Origin: Azorinus chamasolen
Lineage: Eukaryota > Mollusca > Bivalvia > Cardiida > Solecurtidae
Assembly (NCBI GenBank): GCA_963576725.1
Contig: OY755244.1
Location: 33,879,446 to 33,943,445, forward strand
Direction of reading: 5' to 3'
DNA: 64,000 nt
A program made the translations under genes and the position numbers. The notes under the pieces are model-generated. The model had not been told where the DNA came from, made no database searches, and worked only from the letters and a program-made list of their open reading frames with translations. Shown in pieces: positions 18,860 to 28,896 of the stretch. The number at the start of each line of letters is the position of its first letter. The first letter of the stretch is position 1.

Positions 18860-19101
18860 GTAACAGTAATTTACTAGAAAAAAATTAGAAAAATAGATTT
18901 GTGTAGTTTTGAAACCAATGTGATAAATAGAGCACTTGCTCCTAGTGAGCAAATCGAGGGCTTGGTGCAAAACTATTTTAACTCCTTCACAAAGTGAAGG
19001 AGTTAGAATAGTTTTACACCAAGCCCTCGAAATGCTTTCTCACAATGGTATCAAAATGTGACATTTAGAGGAGTCAAAAGGCGTCATTATGAGGGAATGG
19101 G
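18860..19101. mobile_element. piggyBac-like MITE B, left end decayed, with a nested palindrome
   Basis: The right end is ATTATGAGGGAATGGG followed by TTAA (19102-19105). The core palindrome is the family hairpin around CCATTGTGATAAATAGAGCA, but a separate 76-bp perfect palindrome (18955-19030) sits inside the loop. The left terminus is not recognisable. Confidence 0.7.
18955..19030. mobile_element. 76-bp palindrome inserted in the hairpin of MITE B
   Basis: The arms CGAGGGCTTGGTG...CACCAAGCCCTCGA pair almost perfectly around AAGTGAAGGAG. It splits the MITE B hairpin between GAGCAAAT and AATGCT, with a possible AAT duplication. I see no second copy in the window. Confidence 0.65.
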
Positions 19102-19193
19102 TTAATGAATCTTCTCGACAGTATAAGGTTTGATGGGAAATGATGAGTGTAGTATTTGCAATACACCCTTTTACTCCAGAAATATTCTTTTAA

Positions 19194-19979
19194 CCCTTTC
19201 CCTGATGAATATTCATGTAAGAAATAATGACATCACGAATATTAATTAGATTAATTATTGTTATGCTCTCCAACGGCGGGCATATAGCAATCGCATTGTC
19301 CGTCCGTCCGTCTGTCCTTCCATCCGTATCACCTGTCTAGAGGCAGTTTGTCACTTAGTGATCACTTTTAAGTCGTCTGTCTGTCTGTCTATCCATCTGT
19401 CTGTCTGTCCATCTGTCTGTCTGTCCGTCACACTTTAATTTTCGGTTGTCATTTCTAAACTAATCATTATAGAGCTGTCAAATTTCACACGTGTCTTCCT
19501 CTCATTGAGGACCATTGATGTAACTAAGGTCCATCACTCTGTATTCAATACTTTTTGAGTTATTCCCCTTTGTTCTGATTTTCTCACTTCAGCATATTAA
19601 CAGTTTTTGTGTCAGTTGCGAGCAGGTGACACATGTGTTCCTCCGAACACTCTTGTTTATCTGTGCATGGATTTCAAAATAACCTGGCACAAACGTTTAG
19701 CACACAAAGACAATGTGTTGCGTTTAACTCCCTGGTCCATAGGACAAAGGTCAAGGTCATCCTTCAGGGTCAAAGGTTGGGGACATAAGTGTTTCACAAA
19801 CACACTCTTGTTTTTAATGGCATATGAACACAGGACATTTTGCCTCAGGCAGAAGCTGTAGAATTAGATCTATATTACACCATAAGCAAACAGAGCAGAC
19901 CCTGATCAGACGGCTCCCGTCTGATCTGGGTCCACTCTGTTTGCATATGCGTCAAAATGCTCTTACATAAGGGAAAGGG
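19194..19979. mobile_element. piggyBac-like MITE A split by a Helentron-like insertion
   Basis: Ends CCCTTTCCC...GGGAAAGGG are flanked by TTAA at 19190-19193 and 19980-19983, the target site and end style (CCC) of piggyBac elements. The core has a palindrome: GAGCAGACCCTGATCAGACG, then GTCTGATCTGGGTCCACTCT. Compared with the uninterrupted copy at 58397-58628, a ~550-bp Helentron-like element is inserted in a T-rich site at 19262-19812. Confidence 0.88.
19262..19812 (+). mobile_element. Helentron-associated-like element inside MITE A
   Basis: It starts TATGCTCTCCAACGGCGGGC, then a run of GTCCGTCCGTC / CTGTCTGTC units, and ends CACTCTTGTTT. The short internal parts mention repeated GTCAAGGTCA blocks. 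The insertion is proved by the empty-site copy at 58.4 kb. The 84-codon frame at 19607-19861 crosses the end and is not a gene. Confidence 0.75.
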
Positions 19980-19983
19980 TTAA

Positions 19984-20358
19984 GAAATAATGATATCATG
20001 AATATTTATTAGGTTAAAGTTTATAATGGTACAGGAACACAATATTTTTTTTTAAGTGGGCAGAAATTGTAGAAATTAGATCTATATTAGAAATTAGATC
20101 TATATAATATAATATTAAGCAACCAAAGCAGATATTCAATCATTGTGTAAGAAATTATGATATGAATATTTATTAGCTGAATTTTTATTTTCACTTTCCA
20201 AAGGAATGTTTTTCTTTGACGAAAACTGCAGAATCATATCTATAAATTACCATAAGCAAACAGAGCAGAACCTGATCAGACGGCTCCTATAGGAGCCCTC
20301 TGAATTGGGTCTACTCCATTTGTAAATTCGTGTAAAGGCATTTGTATGAGGGAAATGA
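19984..20358. mobile_element. piggyBac-like MITE A, diverged copy
   Basis: It abuts the previous copy and shares its TTAA. The family body is recognisable (AATGATATCATGAATATTTA, CAGACGGCTCCTATAGGAGC), and the right end TATGAGGGAAATG abuts TTAA at 20359. The left terminus is missing. Confidence 0.65.
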
Positions 20359-20362
20359 TTAA

Positions 20363-20563
20363 CCCATTCCCTCATATTGACGACTCTGTAAAAGGCACTT
20401 TGTGAATCCATTGTGATAAATAGAGTATTTGCTCCTATGCTCTATTTATCACAATGGTTTCAAACTATAAAATTCTAAAAGTTTCCTTTTCTCTAGTTAA
20501 TGCTCCTTTTCGGTAGATTTATTCAAATCGGTTATATCTAAAAATAGCCTATGAGGGAATGGG
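20363..20563. mobile_element. piggyBac-like MITE B
   Basis: TTAA on both sides (20359-20362 and 20564-20567), ends CCCATTCCCTCAT...ATGAGGGAATGGG, and a central hairpin TAAATAGAGTATTTGCTCC with its complement. This is a clean copy of the ~200-bp family. Confidence 0.9.
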
Positions 20564-20567
20564 TTAA

Positions 20568-20897
20568 ACTTAGATTCAAACAGTTCTGATCCTAATGAGA
20601 CACTGAATTAGCTTACACCAACTTCCTCACCTGGATACAAACTGTTTGCAAAGCTTCTCATAAATTCATCTATAAAATACACAAGCAGAGCTTCATATAA
20701 GATGCATAAATTAAAATATTTTCAAGAATATACTTCTTTATTTCTCCATCAAACCCTGGTGGTCAGTGTGTCCAGCATTGTAGATCCTCATGAAATGCAG
20801 CATTGTGCAGCCTCTCATCTGAATCCAAACTGTTTGCATAGGTAATCATGGTTTTGTTCAAAGAGTTAAAAGCTTGGCATCTCGTCAGTATTGTTGA
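20568..20897. other. Dispersed repeat fragments, no gene
   Basis: Contains two diverged fragments of the GATCCnnATGAGAC...CTCATCTGnATnCAAACTG repeat (20580-20640, 20790-20845) and a shortened GACCACTC-family trace (TTATTTCTCCATCAAACCCT at ~20738). Nothing else is recognised. Confidence 0.5.
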
Positions 20898-21093
20898 TTC
20901 TTTACCTAATGAATATTCATGTTCGACATAATGACTATTAGCTGAATTTTTATAATGACATTATGTGAAAGGGAATTTTTGGCATGTCACAAACTGTATA
21001 ATCAGATCTGTATTATTATTTCATAAGCAGACCCTGATCAGAAGCCTCCTATATGAGCCAACTCGTTAAAAGGTGTGTCTATGCGGTAAAGGT
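20898..21093. mobile_element. piggyBac-like MITE A, diverged copy
   Basis: Family blocks AATGAATATTCATG and AGACCCTGATCAGAAGCCTC are present, with ends TTTACC...GGTAAAGG. Flanking TTAA sites are mutated to TTGA on both sides. Directly followed by a MITE B copy. Confidence 0.6.
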
Positions 21094-21097
21094 TTGA

Positions 21098-21314
21098 CCC
21101 ATTACCTCATAGGCTATTTTTAGATACAACCTCTTCGAATAAATCTAACGAAAAGGAGCATTTACTTGAGAAAAGGAAACTTTTAGAAATTTGTATTTTA
21201 AAACCATTGTGATAAATAGAGCATTTGTCAAGGAGCAAATGCTCTATTTATCACAATGGTTTCACAAAGTAACTTTTACAGAGTCCTCAAAAGTCGTCAA
21301 TATGAGGGAATGGG
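21098..21314. mobile_element. piggyBac-like MITE B
   Basis: Inverted ends CCCATTACCTCATAGG...TATGAGGGAATGGG, TTAA at the right (21315-21318) and TTGA at the left. The central hairpin (GATAAATAGAGCATTTG and its complement) is intact. Confidence 0.85.
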
Positions 21315-21608
21315 TTAACAATATGATAATTCTAGAAAGAAATGAAGAAAGGTTTTAAGAAGAAGTAAAGCAGACAACACTTTTTTGCAGAGCAATTTAT
21401 ATATATGTATAAGGCTTCTCATTGTTTTGTTTCTTGTTGCAGGATAAAACAGATGCAGAAAAAGCAATGAATCTTTGACTATGGGAGTTAACTGGTAGAC
21501 CCTGACCCAAAACAGCACTGTTTACCATTAACAATATGCTCAGCAATGTGTATGCTTTCATATTGAACATTCCACTTTGAAAATTAAGCATTGAGGGGAG
21601 GACAGTTA

Positions 21609-22355
21609 ATGAAAACAGCAGTTATGGAGGGAGCGTCAGATGAATTATTAATGGTGTCATTTCGGGCATTAATGGTAGCATTATTAACGGATCGACAGCT
21701 TAGGATAGCAACAGTTAATGCGGGTAGAGAGGTAATGCTAGCAGCAATTGAAGAGGGTGGACAGTTGTTGACAACAGCAATTAAAGAGGGTGGACAGTTG
21801 ATGAGAACAGTAGTTACAGAGGGTGGACAGTTGTTGAGAACAGTAGTTACAGAGGTCGCACGGTTAATGAAGACAGCAGTTACAAAGGTTGGAAACTTAA
21901 TGACGACAGCATTTACAAAGGTTAGAAATTTAATGAGGGCAGCAAATACAGAGGTTGGACAGTTAATGGAGGCAGCAGATACAGAGGATGGAAGGTTTCA
22001 GGGGACAGCAGATACAGAGGATGGGACGTTTAAGTTAATGGGGGCAGCAGATACAGAGGTTGGAAAGTTTAAGGGGGCAGCAGATACAGAGGTTGGAAAG
22101 TTTAAGGGGGCAGCAGATACTAAGGTAATGACAACAGTATCTACAGAGATTCTTGAGTGTAAGAGGAAAGCTGCTACAAAGGTTGAACATAAAATGAGAA
22201 CAGAATTGAAAGAGGTTGAACAGGAAATAGAACAAGTAGGTAAAGAGTTTGGAGAAGAGTCTGAACAGGTCGTGAGGAATGCAGTTAAAGATGGTGTAGA
22301 GCTAATAAAGGACGCAGTTAAAAAGGGTGGATCGGCAATGGGTGGACGGCAGTGA
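21609..22355 (+). CDS. Open frame of 11-residue amphipathic repeats (hendecad), function unknown
   Basis: The frame is open from a stop at 21585-21587 to TGA at 22353-22355; the first ATG is 21609, giving 248 residues. From about residue 50 on it is built from 11-residue units of the form E-V-G-Q-L-M-R-T-A-V-T: sixteen or so can be listed, with small length changes (an 8-mer and a 13-mer). Hydrophobic residues recur at fixed places, with E/K at the unit start and T at its end. Late units turn acidic/lysine-rich (KVEHKMRTELKEVEQEIEQV). Eleven-residue repeats give extended amphipathic helices, as in group-3 LEA proteins, synuclein and apolipoproteins; similarity here is only in periodicity. An AG at 21587-21588 would allow this to be an internal exon. 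Alternatively it is a 33-bp minisatellite that happens to be open; the minus strand is also open over 22.0-22.4 kb. No signal peptide or known domain. MITE B copies flank it on both sides. Confidence 0.4.
   Translation: MKTAVMEGASDELLMVSFRALMVALLTDRQLRIATVNAGREVMLAAIEEGGQLLTTAIKEGGQLMRTVVTEGGQLLRTVVTEVARLMKTAVTKVGNLMTTAFTKVRNLMRAANTEVGQLMEAADTEDGRFQGTADTEDGTFKLMGAADTEVGKFKGAADTEVGKFKGAADTKVMTTVSTEILECKRKAATKVEHKMRTELKEVEQEIEQVGKEFGEESEQVVRNAVKDGVELIKDAVKKGGSAMGGRQ
21720..22140 (+). repeat. 33-bp minisatellite underlying the hendecad frame
   Basis: Units of about 33 bp share ACAGAGGTTGGA...GCAG. Two are nearly identical (22055-22120), others have drifted at the DNA level while keeping the reading frame. 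The unit length is a multiple of three, so the frame is kept automatically through whole-unit changes. Confidence 0.8.
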
Positions 22356-22367
22356 AATGCACCTCCG

Positions 22368-22533
22368 TAAAAGTCACATTTGGAAACCATTGTGATAAAT
22401 AGAGCATTTGTTCCATAGGAATGGTTTCAAAACTACAGAATTCTTAACTTTTTCTTTTCTCTAGAAACTTCTCTTTTTCAGTGGATTAATTCAAAGAAGT
22501 TGGGTCTAAAAATAGTCTAGGAGGGAAAGAGTT
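22368..22533. mobile_element. piggyBac-like MITE B, truncated
   Basis: Contains GAAACCATTGTGATAAATAG, a shortened loop and the right part ending TAGGAGGGAAAGAGTTA; the left end and TTAA sites are lost or mutated. Confidence 0.65.
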
Positions 22534-22583
22534 AGTGAAAGCCTTTACTTGAAAGGATAAAGGAGAATTGCCAAAGACCTTAA

Positions 22584-22811
22584 CCCTTTATCTCATAGAT
22601 ATGCCTTTTGACACATCTGCAAATAGAACAGACCCAGATCAGATATGGTTCCTGTATCAGGGCATGCTCTGTTTGTTTACGAAATAATAAAGATCTGATC
22701 CTACTGTTTGTGCCATAGTATAAAATTTCTTTGTTCATAATGCAATTATAAGACTTCAGGAAATGTTCATGCACTCATTATTTCTTATATGAATATTCAT
22801 TAGGTAAAGGG
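22584..22811. mobile_element. piggyBac-like MITE A
   Basis: TTAA at 22580-22583 and 22812-22815, ends CCCTTTATCTCATAG...TAGGTAAAGGG. The core CAGACCCAGATCAGATATGG and its partner are diverged. Orientation is reversed relative to the copy at 58.4 kb. Confidence 0.8.
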
Positions 22812-22918
22812 TTAAGATCTTATTGTCAGTGGCAATAGAGACATAGTGTTAGTGACATTACTAAAAAATAATTAACAGTTATGATGGATTACATGTATGT
22901 AAAATTAGAGTAATTTAA

Positions 22919-23128
22919 TCCTTTACTACATGAATATCCATGTAAAAATGACATCATGAATATTAATTGAATTGCATTTTAATATGGCTTACTAACACTA
23001 AATGTTTTACCAAAGCAGAAACTATAGAATCTTGTCTATATTATTCCATAAACAAACACAGCAGACCTTATCAGATGGCTTCTACAGGAGCCGTCTGATC
23101 TGGGTCTACTGTTTGCAACGATGTAGAA
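22919..23128. mobile_element. piggyBac-like MITE A, right end lost
   Basis: TTAA at 22915-22918, then a CCTTTACTACATGAATATCC-like left end; body and palindrome (CAGATGGCTTCTACAGGAGC) are recognisable. The homology stops near 23128. Confidence 0.65.
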
Positions 23129-25385
23129 AGCAGTGTTTCTTCCAGCTCTGATATTTTGTGGGTCATGTTTGACCCGATGTATAAAAATATTGGGGCATAT
23201 GAAATATTGGTGGGTCATACCCTTAAATTGAACATGGGCATGTAAGATTTATAACAAAAATAAATATTTATCTCTGAAACTTTCTTGTTTCATTGATGCA
23301 ATTGAAACCTTGCTAGAATGGGAAAGAAGTTCAGTATCCTGGCACCTTTCCTACTCTAGTAAAGCTTGTTATGGTTGCATTCTTGGCATCGCAACAGACT
23401 GCTACAGTCAGAGAGGTGTTTCATTGTACAAAATATCAAAGACATGGCACGAGTTTTGTAATTATTGAAGATGAATTTGTTTTAAAAAAATGAACACGGT
23501 AACGTTGGTTTCCCTGCTTATTTATATGAATTGAAGTAGAACGCTGCTTCTCTTCCGTTACCGGGTCAGGTATAAATTCCTAACCGAGTCCCTTTCCCAA
23601 ATACAATTGATGCAGTGATTTGTACTTTCAAAGTTCGGGAGTTATTCGGCAACTGCTCGGAACCAACACAGATTTATGCCTTCAAGTAGGATTTATCAGT
23701 TGAAAAGGTGTCAAAAAGAACATGTTAAATATAACACTTTCTTATGAAACTGCAGATTACAAATATCAAGCATTTTAAAATAGCATCATAGTTTTCACTA
23801 TTGTAGGCACAAGACCGTCATAAAATCTGAGTTCACGTTGACGCCATAATCATATCTGTTTACGCAAAGAAATAAGCAGGGACTCGGAATCTCGGAGGTC
23901 TTTGAGTCCCTGGGATGCAACGCTAAAACGTCAGTTCTTAAAGCTGATATTTACTATTCTGGTAATCTGGTTCAGTATTTTAGGGGTTGAACGGTTGAAA
24001 TAATTATTCTGAGTCACTGTCATCAAATTATTTTTGATAATAAACTTAAATATATTTATGACATGAGTACATTTGGGTTTTTGAACATTTACATGTGTCG
24101 CGTTAAGTCACAGCTGGAAACCGGCAATTTCTTTATATATTGCTTAACTGCGGGGTTAAACCAAACTCCTCACAGTGATCTCCCTTGTCACTACCTGCGG
24201 TCTCTTCAGCGTAGCAATTAGGGGAGATAACTGCGTTTGAGGTTGGGGTTAAACGTAAGTAGTGATGGGAGTATTGACGGGGTCTCCACCTAGGCACACC
24301 CGTCGCTTCCAAGAAGCGTGGTTGATAGGTCCTCTCTTTTTAAAGACTGGTTGATAAAAGAGGCGACTAGAGGGCTGTGTCCACCATGCCATCTAATGAA
24401 ATACATGTAAAGCGTCTGAGTTACTGCCCATCATACAAGGTAGCACTGATTATCAACGCAGCTCACTTGTTCAGCATAGATCCGCGATGGCCATCGACGA
24501 GCCTTGGAAATCAAGCAGTCCCAAGGTGAACTACCAAAATCGCTCAGAAAAAAAGATTCTCTAACAGGCCGGTTAAAAATATACATGTCATAGTGCAGAA
24601 CAAGGTCGCGTTACAAGTGTACCCTCATTAATTTGGAATGAGAATCTTCAGTGAACCTACTGTTTTATTTCACTTATTTCATATGCATTGTCTATTGCTA
24701 TTTGAACGGAATGATGTGAACTTCAGCAAACAATGTGGTACAAATACACTGTAGCTGAAACATTGATAATTCTCATCCCAGGATTAACCTACTAATATCA
24801 TGAATGAAACTACCCCAATTCAAGATATTCTCACACATGTAAATAATAGTAGTCACAAAGCATGCTACAATTAAGTTCAACTAGTTATTTAAAAAAGCTT
24901 GCTGAAAGATCACAGTTGGTAAATCATCACTATTACCACCATTGCCTATGTTACAAGCTGATTCTTTCCGAAAGAAGGCTGTCAATCTGTACTGCTTTGG
25001 AGCAGACAAAGTATTCCTTTTCAAGGAATATATGACAAAAGAAATATAAACACACTCATCTAGGTGCTTATCAGTTTGCGATAATGAATAAGTGTCTACT
25101 GATCAGGAACGGGTTGGGTGTGACTAAAACCCAATACCCGTGGAAACAGAATGAGCGGTTGTTGAATAATTCTGAGACGGACAAATTTCTGCATCAGCAA
25201 AAACGCACAGTCCGAATTTCATTGCGTCAAGGCCAAAAAAAAGTGCGCAAAAAACGCACTCTGGAAGATACGCTGAGAAAGGCATATTTATGGAGTAAAG
25301 GGTAAAAATCCATTATTGAGATAGTTTGGATAAATGGATTGTAATATAGATATAGATATAGATTATAATTTAAATTTGAAATACT
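23129..25385. other. 2.2-kb stretch without recognised features
   Basis: The least repeat-like part of the window. I see no motif-bearing frame, tRNA or known element. There is a local inverted pair around GGGTTAAAC / AGTGATCTCCC (24150-24260). A 73-codon lysine-rich frame (25084-25305) has no recognised domain. It could hold host introns or decayed repeats; I cannot decide. Confidence 0.4.
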
Positions 25386-25387
25386 TG

Positions 25388-25590
25388 AACACATTCCCTC
25401 ATATTGACGCCTTTTGAGGCCACTGAGAAAGTAGAGCATTAATTTGCTCCTGTACAGCAACTGCCTTATTATCACAATGGTTTCTAAACTACACAATTCT
25501 AAAATGTTCCCTTTCTATAGTTAATGCTCCTATTTGGTAGATTTATTTAAAGAGGTTGGGTCTAAAAAAAAGGTTATGTCAGGGAATGGC
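25388..25590. mobile_element. piggyBac-like MITE B, diverged
   Basis: Left end ACATTCCCTCATATTGACGC, central blocks AGAGCATTAATTTGCTCC and ATCACAATGGTTTCTAAAC, right end GTCAGGGAATGGCTTAA. Flanking TTAA persists only at the right. Confidence 0.7.
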
Positions 25591-25659
25591 TTAAATTGGC
25601 AAACTTTGCTATTGATAATACAAGTACAGTTCTATAGAATCTTCCCAGAATCCATGATG

Positions 25660-26318
25660 TAACCCTTTACCAGACAGAAACACATTTTCCTGTCTTTGCA
25701 AACAGAGTAGACCCAGATAGACAGCTCCTGTAGGAGCCCTCTTATCAGGGTCTGCTCTGTTTCCTTATGAAACATATTTAGTATTCATATACCATTATAA
25801 AAATTTGGCTAATTAATATCCATGATGTCACTATTTCTTGCATATTCATTAGGAAAAGGTATAATCGAAGAATCTGCTCGTGAATTTAACTCTTTCCATC
25901 ATATAGACACCTTTTCACGCAATTACAAACGGAGTAGACCCAGATCAGATGGCTGCTATAGAAGCCGTCCGATCAGAATCTGCTCTGTTTGCTTATGAAA
26001 TAATATAGATCTAATACTGCAGTTTCTACCAATACGAACAAATCCTGTGTATACGCCTTTTCAAGCTTTTGCAAACAGAGTAGACCCTGATCAGATGTCT
26101 CCTAGACGAGCCGTCTGATCAGGGTCTACTCTGTTTGCTAGTGGAAATTTGAAGCATTTGTTTTGTCTGGTCTATTTGCTTATGCAGAAACTGTAGAATC
26201 TATATTTCATAAGCAAACCAAGCAGACATATGTGTACATATCTTATCATAAAACTTTGGCTTATAAATATGCATGATGTTATTATTCGTTACATAAACAT
26301 TGAACAGGGAAAAGGTTA
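25660..26318. mobile_element. Cluster of three piggyBac-like MITE A copies
   Basis: Palindromic cores (CAGACGGCT... type) occur near 25705-25760, 25925-25990 and 26075-26140, the last a clean inverted pair AGTAGACCCTGATCAGA...TCTGATCAGGGTCTACT. Left ends of the AACCCTTTACC and AACTCTTTCC type precede the first two. Boundaries between copies are blurred by decay. Confidence 0.6.
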
Positions 26319-26384
26319 ATGTAATGAACTAGATGTAATTATAGACATATGTATTACTTACAGACCTGTAGGTAAGAGGAGTAC

Positions 26385-26475
26385 AGGGTCCATGCTTATA
26401 AAGCTTTTAGTTGAGTCTGAGTTTCGTTCTCAAGCTTTTGATTGGTCAGATTTGAGCTAGATTTTACTGTATGAT
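26385..26475. mobile_element. Half copy of the CAGGGTCCATGC palindromic MITE
   Basis: Matches the left arm of the palindrome at 37055-37225 almost exactly (CAGGGTCCATGCTTATAAAG through TTTTGATTGGTCAGATTTGA), then diverges. The complementary arm is absent. Confidence 0.75.
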
Positions 26476-26858
26476 GTTTTGTTTATTGAACAGAAGGTCT
26501 TAGCTAGGTTAGGTCCTAAGTTAGATGCTTGCTATTTCGTCATATTGCAATCATTAAAAGAATAGTTTGGACTTCGTAATTATACCCCACCACTTGTGGT
26601 GGGGCTATATAGGAATCACCATGTCCGTCAGTCCGTCGGTCGGTCGTCCGTCACTCGCTTTTTTTCCGGGATATTTGCTCTTTTCTTGATAACTATTTTT
26701 GATACCACCTTCAAACTTAATACACATTATAAGTGTTATGTGGGGACAGCCTTCTCCTTGTTTCATAACTCTTGCACAAAATTTGACAGAATTATGTCCC
26801 TTTTTAACTTCGTATTTTGTCTCTTAATTGGGACATATTTTCGGGACATGCAATTTTT

Positions 26859-28352
26859 AGCTCACCTGAGCCAAAGGCTCAGGATGAGCTATTGTGACCT
26901 CAATGTGTCCGTCGTCTGGTGTCTGGCGGCCGCCGTCTGGCATCCGTCGTCCGGCCACATTTTCAAACAACATCTCCTCTGAAACCGCTGACCGGATTTT
27001 AACCAAATTTTGTCAGAAGCATCAGTGGCTAGAGGGAACGAAAAATTGTTCAAATCATGACCCCAGACCAAAAATGGCCCAGCCCGGGGGCTTATCATAG
27101 GAAAATCTTTAAAAATCTTCTCCTCTGAAACTGTAAGGCCTAGACTTTTGATATTTGGTATATAGTATTATCTAATTGTCCTCTACAAAGATTGCTCAAA
27201 GTATGACCCCAGGCTAAAAATCACCCCGTCCCGGGGCTTATCAGTTTTTCATAGGAAAATTTTTAAAAATCTCCTTCTCCGAAATTGTAAGGCCTAGACC
27301 TTTGATATATGGTATGTAGCATCATCTAATGGTCCAAAAAAATTGTTCATATTTTGACCCCAGGACCCAAAATGGCCCTGCCCTAGGGCTTAATAGTTTT
27401 TCATTGGAAAATCTTTAAAAATCTTCTTCTCTGAAACCGTAAGGCCTAGACCTTTGATATTTGGTTTGTAGCATCATCTAATGGTCCACTAGAAAGATTG
27501 TTCAAATTATCACAGGGGTCTGGACCGCTTAATTGCGGTCTATATGTATTATATTATAATATTATATAGTACATATAGACCCCAATGAAGCGGTCCAGAT
27601 CCCTGTGCAAATTATTACCCCTGGCAAAAAATGGCCTCATTCTGGGGCTTATCAGTTTTTCATAGGAAAATCTTTAAAAATCTTCTTCTCCAAGACTTAT
27701 ATTTGGTATGTAGCATGATCTAGTGGCCATCTACAAAGATTGTTCAAATAATGACCCCCGGACCAAAAATGACCCTACCCTAGGAGCTTATCAGTTTCTC
27801 ATAGGAAAATCTTTAAAAAATCTTCTCTGAAACTGTAAGGCATAGACCTTTGGTGTTTAATATGTAGCATGATCTAATGGTCTTCTACAAGTATCGTTCA
27901 AATTATGACCCCAGACCAAAAATGGCCCCGCCCTGGGGCTTATCATGTTTTCATAGGAAAAACTTTAAAAATCTTCTTCCCTGAAACTGTAAGGCCTAGA
28001 GCTTTGATGTTTAGTATGTAACATGATCTTATGGTCCTGTACATATTTTGTTCAAATTATGACCCTGGGGCAAAAATGGCCCCACCCATTACTTAAGAAA
28101 TACCTTAGAATGTTCAACCTTTGACCTCCGACCTCCGGGCAAAACTTGGCCCTGCCCTGGGGCTTATCCGTTTTTCATGGGGAAATTATAAAATATTAAT
28201 TTTCTCTGAAACCATAAGGCTTAGACCTTTAATCAATGTCATGCTGCTTTGCCTTGTGGTTCTATACCAAGATTGTACAAATGATGACTTCTGGGCCAAA
28301 AATGGCCCCACCACAGGCTCAGGTGAGCGCTTCAGGGCCTCGTATCCCTCTT
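26859..28352 (+). mobile_element. Inner Helentron-associated-like element (AGCTCACCTGAGCC family)
   Basis: 5' hairpin AGCTCACCTGAGCCAAAGGC with its complement, then CGTCGTCTGG-type blocks, then about seven units of ~150 bp containing CTGAAACTGTAAGGCCTAGA, TTTGATATTTGGTATGTAGC and AAAAATGGCCC, then CAGGCTCAGGTGAGCGCTTC and CCCTCTTGT. Inserted in a T-run of the outer element. A hAT-like palindrome sits in one unit at 27511-27607. Confidence 0.85.
27511..27607. mobile_element. 97-bp palindromic MITE with 8-bp TSD
   Basis: Flanked by an exact duplication CAAATTAT (27503-27510 and 27608-27615). Ends CACAGGGGTCTGGACCGCTT and, inverted, GAAGCGGTCCAGATCCCTGT. The centre is an AT-rich self-complementary run. 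The 8-bp duplication suggests hAT-type mobilisation. Confidence 0.88.
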
Positions 28353-28640
28353 GTCTTGACACCTGTTTATGATATGGTATTTAAACTTGGTTTCACATTA
28401 TGAGTGTGGTGAGAGGATGTGCAGTCAACAAGGGTTGTAACTCTTAATTCATTTTTGAGGAAGTTATTCCCCTTAATTACTTTTCAGAAGCGTTTTTCTG
28501 TCTGGAGCATTGTACTTCTCAAGTATTGTAGGTATAACTGTGAAACTTATATATGGATAGAGGGTGATGTGATGACAAGTTGTGCAGTCAACAAGGGTTG
28601 TAACTCTAAATCCATTATTGAGGGAGTTATTCACCTTTTG

Positions 28641-28896
28641 TCGTGGGTTCGATCCCCAGCAGCGACAGACCAAAAGTCGTTAAAAGTTGCTACTAATAGT
28701 CCCCTTGTCTACACTCGACATTAAAGGTGTAGTTCTAGGACGGGTCGGCCTGGTGTCGGTATAATGCCATTGCCATGTCCCTGTGGCAGGGGTATTCCAG
28801 TAAGGCAGCACTATAACTTTCTCATGCAGGTGCCGTCTGCAAATAACTGAAATACTGTTGGTCGGACGTAAAACCCAACTCACTCACTCACTCACT
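28641..28896 (+). mobile_element. tRNA-derived SINE, 5'-truncated
   Basis: A pol III B box, GGTTCGATCCC, lies at 28646-28656, in a sequence resembling the T-arm half of a tRNA. A ~200-bp unrelated body and a tail CCAACTCACTCACTCACTCA follow. The A-box half is missing, so it is 5'-truncated. Comparison with the neighbouring ~145-bp units shows it interrupts one of them. It recalls molluscan SINE families, but the family name is not certain. Confidence 0.75.

Noticed and set aside
22035..22390. Minus-strand frames of 66 and 130 codons opposite the hendecad frame
   Set aside because: They are antisense to the 33-bp repeat and show only cysteine/serine/proline-rich low complexity. The sense frame is longer and has regular amphipathic spacing.
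25084..25305. 73-codon lysine/arginine-rich frame
   Set aside because: No recognisable domain, short, in otherwise unassigned AT-rich DNA. It cannot be distinguished from chance.
28641..28670. Possible tRNA gene because of GGTTCGATCCC
   Set aside because: Only the B-box half is present, with no acceptor pairing or A box, followed by a SINE body and a (CTCA)n tail.
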